From: Chitinophagaceae bacterium
Lineage (GTDB): Bacteria > Bacteroidota > Bacteroidia > Chitinophagales > Chitinophagaceae
Direction: 5' to 3'
Length of the DNA: 27,794 nt
NCBI GenBank assembly: GCA_016787105.1
Contig: JAEUVI010000341.1
Coordinates: forward strand, 1 to 27,794
The notes below the pieces were generated by a model. That model saw only the letters and a program-made list of their open reading frames with translations. It was not told the origin of the DNA and did not search any database. The translations under genes and the position numbers were made by a program. Each line of letters opens with the position of its first letter. The stretch's first letter is position 1. Below are positions 24,981 through 27,794 of this stretch, in pieces.

Positions 24981-25230
24981 ATTAATGTACAATCTGAAAG
25001 AGCAGATTATCCGTCAGCTAAACCTGAAAGACCTGAAGCCAGAAGATATTGGCGATGATCAACCTCTTTTTGTGGAAGGCCTCGGCCTTGATTCTATTGA
25101 TGCGCTTGAGTTGATTGTATTGCTGCAGCAGGAATATAAAATCAAACTCGCCAATGCGGAAGAAGGACAATCTGTTTTCCGCTCTGTAAGAACGATGGCG
25201 CAATATATTACTGAACACCAACCAGCCTGA
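24973..25230 (+). CDS. Acyl carrier protein 2
   Basis: An 85-residue acyl carrier protein. S41 in GLGLDSIDALELIVLLQQEY is the phosphopantetheine site; the flanking FVEGLGLDSID is typical of carriers in APE-type type II polyketide systems. The ATG lies inside the end of the half-KS gene (8-base overlap) and KS C starts 14 bases after its stop, so these three are very probably translated together. It is the likely carrier of the growing polyene, while ACP 1 may carry another acyl group. Confidence 0.9.
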   Translation: MDKLMYNLKEQIIRQLNLKDLKPEDIGDDQPLFVEGLGLDSIDALELIVLLQQEYKIKLANAEEGQSVFRSVRTMAQYITEHQPA

Positions 25231-25244
25231 TTGGGCAGCCCTGC

Positions 25245-26444
25245 ATGAGTGCACCTGTATATATTGCCGGTACTGGCGTTATTTCGGCTATTGGCGATAA
25301 TAGTGCCGCCTGTCTTGCTGCGCTTGAAAATGAACAGGCCGGTATGGCTGAAATGCGGATACTGGATTCCATTCATCGTAACCGCTTACCTGTCGCAGAA
25401 GTTAAATGGACAAATGAGCAACTCGCATCGCTGGCAGGAATGAAACCGCATATCAGCCGTACAGCATTACTCAGTTGTATCGCCGCGAAAGAAGCGCTTC
25501 ACGATGCAGGTATTGAAAATTTTTCTTCGCTGCGCACTGGTTTTATTTCCGCCAATACAGTTGGCGGCATGGATAAAACAGAAAATTTTTTCAAGGACTT
25601 TTTAGCAGATCCGAAAAAAGGTAAACTACGCGATGTCATCAATCACGAATGCGGGGCAGCGACAGAACTGGTGGCCGATGAATTAGGAATAAAAAATTAT
25701 GTTTCTACTATCAGCACAGCCTGTTCATCATCCGCAAACAGTATTTTTTTTGGCGCAAGATTAATCAGGCAGAATATACTTGATGTAGTGATTGCCGGCG
25801 GTACGGATGCTCTTGCAAAATTTACATTAAATGGTTTCAATACATTGATGATACTGGATCAGCAATATTGCCAGCCATTTGATGAAAACAGGAGAGGATT
25901 GAATCTTGGCGAAGGAGCTGGCTATGTTGTGTTGGTTTCAGAAAAAATAGCTGCTGCTTTAAAGAAAAAACCATTCAGCAGGTTAAGTGGCTATTGCAAT
26001 GCAAATGATGCTTATCACCAGACAGCATCTTCGCCCGATGGTACAGGATCATTTTTAGCGATGAAAGGCGCATTGGCTAAAAGTGGCTTGCAGCCAGCTG
26101 ATATTAATTACATTAACCTGCACGGTACCGGTACGCAGAACAATGATATAGCAGAAGGTACAGCAATAAAGATTTTGTTTGAACCTGCTTATCCGCAGAT
26201 GAGTTCCACCAAGTCATTTACAGGGCACACATTAGGTGCAAGCGGCGCGATAGAAGCTGTGTTTTCTGTATTGGCGATTCGCGATGGATTGATTTATCCC
26301 AATCTCCGTTTTGAAACACAGATGAAAGAATTGCCATTCGCACCCGCAACAAAATTTAAAAAAGGAGAAAAAATTAATCATGTGTTATCCAATTCATTTG
26401 GATTTGGCGGTAATTGTTCATCATTAATTTTTTCAAAAATATAA
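25245..26444 (+). CDS. Beta-ketoacyl-ACP synthase, FabF type (KS C)
   Basis: A 399-residue ketosynthase with complete catalytic residues: C160 in STACSSSANSI, H293 in NLHGTGTQNND, K323 and H328 in SSTKSFTGHTLGASG. It ends VLSNSFGFGGNCSSLIFSKI. It is flanked by ACP 2 and by the chain-length-factor-like gene, which is the classical KS-CLF order of type II polyketide systems, so it is the best candidate for the polyene-elongating KS (ApeO role). The 129 bases to the next gene contain only a palindromic repeat. Confidence 0.92.
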   Translation: MSAPVYIAGTGVISAIGDNSAACLAALENEQAGMAEMRILDSIHRNRLPVAEVKWTNEQLASLAGMKPHISRTALLSCIAAKEALHDAGIENFSSLRTGFISANTVGGMDKTENFFKDFLADPKKGKLRDVINHECGAATELVADELGIKNYVSTISTACSSSANSIFFGARLIRQNILDVVIAGGTDALAKFTLNGFNTLMILDQQYCQPFDENRRGLNLGEGAGYVVLVSEKIAAALKKKPFSRLSGYCNANDAYHQTASSPDGTGSFLAMKGALAKSGLQPADINYINLHGTGTQNNDIAEGTAIKILFEPAYPQMSSTKSFTGHTLGASGAIEAVFSVLAIRDGLIYPNLRFETQMKELPFAPATKFKKGEKINHVLSNSFGFGGNCSSLIFSKI

Positions 26445-26515
26445 GTTAGAGGATAGTAAGGCTGGGTCTGTTATTATGAATAAAGGAAACGAAATATTTA
26501 AAGTGACTTCGACAG

Positions 26516-26571
26516 GCGGGGAGCGTGTGTTGGTGGCCTCCTCCCTTGGAGAAGGTCGGAAGGAGGCCGTT
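26516..26571 (+). repeat. Palindromic dispersed repeat, copy 3, before the CLF gene
   Basis: Outer stem GGCCTCCT (26535-26542) / AGGAGGCC (26561-26568), inner stem CCTT/AAGG, preceded by GGGGAGCGTGTGTTGGT. It shares GTCGGAAGGAGGCCGTT (26555-26571) with the repeat at 23050-23066. Confidence 0.78.
26560..26566 (+). promoter_or_regulatory. Repeat-borne Shine-Dalgarno site of the CLF gene
   Basis: AAGGAGG lies 7 bases before the ATG at 26574, the best-placed Shine-Dalgarno site in the window, where most genes have none. It is the 3' arm of the hairpin at 26535-26568, so pairing with the 5' arm could hide it. Confidence 0.6.
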
Positions 26572-26573
26572 AT

Positions 26574-27611
26574 ATGTATATAAGGTCTGTCGGAAATATC
26601 TCAGCACAATTATCTTTCAGTCAGCTATTGAAAGAGCCTGCTGTATATACTACAAACCGTCTTACATGTATTGAACCGGATTATTCCACCATAGTAGATC
26701 CGAAATTAATCCGTCGCATGAGCCGCATTATCAAAATGGGTGTGGCTGCCGGCATGGAATGCTTAAAAGAAGCAGGTATCAATAATCCTGATGCTATTAT
26801 TACCGGCACTGCTTATGGATGCCTGGCAGATACCGAATCATTTCTCAGTAAAATGGTAGAGAATAAGGAAGAATTGCTCACACCAACAGCGTTTATTCAA
26901 TCTACACATAATACCGTAGGCGCACAGATCGCATTAATGCTGAAATGCCATAATTACAATAACACCTTCGTTCATCGGGGCTTTTCTTTTGAGAGTGCTA
27001 TGCTGGATGCGATTACATTAATCAATGACGGAGATGCAGCATCTGTTTTAGTGGGCGGGGTAGATGAAATAACAAATACCAGTCACCAGTTACTAAGTCG
27101 TTTTGGATTATATAAAACCAATCCTGTTTCATCTGCTTCTATTTTTGAGTCAGAAGGTAAAGGAACGGTTGACGGAGAAGGGGCTGCCTTTTTTCTCCTG
27201 GATAAAAAAGCTTCAGGAAATGATTATGCAGCGCTAAAAGCATTGCATACTTTTTATAAACCTGCGGGTAAAAGTGTAGTTGAAAAAAACATCTCTGATT
27301 TTCTGGCAATGCAATCTGTTGATGCAAATGATATTGATCTTATAATTACTGGCAAGAACGGTGACAGAAAAAATGACGAAGTATATGAGCAGTTATCTGC
27401 TTCGTTGTTTAAAAACAAAGTCTCAGTTAACTACAAGCATTTGTGTGGCGAATACCCTACCTCATCAGCCTTTGCACTCTGGCTTGCTGCGAACTGTATA
27501 AAGACAGGCATTATACCTGGGTTACCTACTGCAAAAAAACCTTCAACGATATTAATCTATAACAACTATCTCAGTATCCATCATTCTTTATACCTGCTTT
27601 CGGCATGTTGA
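26574..27611 (+). CDS. Chain-length-factor-like ketosynthase homologue
   Basis: A 345-residue KS-like protein without catalytic residues. In the place of the nucleophile the sequence reads FVHRGFSFESAML (H134-R-G-F137-S), with no Cys. The two His regions are replaced by IITGKNGDRKNDE and LCGEYPTSSAF. Other KS hallmarks remain (GTAYGCLADTESF, STHNTVGAQIALM, VGGVDEI). This fits the CLF/ApeC type partner that pairs with a catalytic KS and sets chain length. At 345 residues it is shorter than the KS genes here (382-405). The stop overlaps the next gene's ATG region by 7 bases. The ATG at 26574 is supported by the AAGGAGG seven bases upstream. Confidence 0.83.
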   Translation: MYIRSVGNISAQLSFSQLLKEPAVYTTNRLTCIEPDYSTIVDPKLIRRMSRIIKMGVAAGMECLKEAGINNPDAIITGTAYGCLADTESFLSKMVENKEELLTPTAFIQSTHNTVGAQIALMLKCHNYNNTFVHRGFSFESAMLDAITLINDGDAASVLVGGVDEITNTSHQLLSRFGLYKTNPVSSASIFESEGKGTVDGEGAAFFLLDKKASGNDYAALKALHTFYKPAGKSVVEKNISDFLAMQSVDANDIDLIITGKNGDRKNDEVYEQLSASLFKNKVSVNYKHLCGEYPTSSAFALWLAANCIKTGIIPGLPTAKKPSTILIYNNYLSIHHSLYLLSAC

Positions 27612-27794
27612 ATTTCAGGAATACCAATATTGTCTTTGTCGTGCTGCTGGCCGCGATGATCATTTATGATGTAAACAATCCATTGTCTTTTTACTGGTAC
27701 ATCATCGCAGGTATAGTTTATTCGCTTATCCTTTTCTGGGGAAGTTATGATGTGGGATCAAATTTTTATTTTGATATAATCTGTTCTGCTAAAA
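27605..27794 (+). CDS. N-terminus of a polysaccharide deacetylase-like membrane protein (3' end off the edge)
   Basis: Only the first 63 residues are in the window: it starts MLNFRNTNIVFVVLLAAMI, with two hydrophobic helices (about 8-20 and 31-45), then WGSYDVGSNFYFDIICSAK at the edge. From memory, Bacteroidota flexirubin-type clusters encode a polysaccharide deacetylase-family protein with this N-terminal pattern, in which a catalytic SFDDGP motif would follow shortly. That motif is not visible here, so the call is provisional. The ATG overlaps the end of the CLF gene by 7 bases, showing it belongs to the same transcript. Confidence 0.6.
   Translation, partial: MLNFRNTNIVFVVLLAAMIIYDVNNPLSFYWYIIAGIVYSLILFWGSYDVGSNFYFDIICSAK

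Noticed and set aside
26476..26583. 35-codon open frame starting MNKGNEIFK before the CLF gene
   Set aside because: Its second half is a read-through of the palindromic repeat and it overlaps the CLF start; no support as a gene.
1..27794. CRISPR array, tRNA/rRNA genes, insertion sequence transposase, prophage genes
   Set aside because: No regularly spaced direct repeats, cloverleaf-like segments, or transposase/integrase motifs were seen; the only repeats are the short palindromic elements reported.

Overview
The window is AT-rich Bacteroidota DNA, probably from a Chitinophagaceae-like relative. Three things point there: the gene families present, promoter-like TAnnTTTG boxes close to start codons, and the scarcity of Shine-Dalgarno sites. 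It holds most of a flexirubin-type pigment cluster, in which an aryl polyene (APE) acid is esterified to a dialkylresorcinol (DAR). No tRNA, rRNA, CRISPR array, transposase or phage gene was seen, and no gene-free stretch exceeds about 205 bases.

Left part, minus strand (1-2255): a three-gene operon encoding a small secreted protein of unknown role, a flavodoxin-like DarA aromatase and a KAS III-like DarB ketosynthase that runs off the left edge. This makes the dialkylresorcinol half. A palindrome and promoter-like boxes separate it from the rightward genes, which begin with a small outer-membrane barrel protein (2413-2958) and a good terminator.

Middle, plus strand (3051-11668): a tightly packed, partly overlapping group. 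It encodes a GT2-DUF2062 protein, a 1288-residue fusion of MMPL transporter, acyltransferase and methyltransferase, a CrtI-like FAD oxidoreductase, a membrane-anchored C45-type Ntn hydrolase with a C-terminal TPR-like helix pair, and AcpS, which arms the carrier proteins. These are export, assembly and tailoring functions.

Right part, plus strand (11849-27794): starter-unit and polyene genes. A tyrosine ammonia-lyase makes coumarate-type acid and a PaaK-like AMP ligase activates it. Two ACPs, three complete FabF-type ketosynthases, a chain-length-factor-like protein, a half-length KS-like protein, FabG and an ApeP-like hotdog dehydratase build the polyene. Tailoring and release candidates are an O-methyltransferase, a flavin halogenase-like enzyme, an FkbM methyltransferase, an LpxL-like acyltransferase and a 4HBT thioesterase. 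A secreted unknown and a truncated polysaccharide-deacetylase-like membrane protein complete the set.

The cluster type is known. The parts I find least explained are the half-KS, the two secreted unknowns, the Ntn hydrolase as a possible esterifying enzyme, the divergent palindrome, and a family of palindromic repeats inserted at gene ends that brings AAGGAGG sites to the front of three genes.
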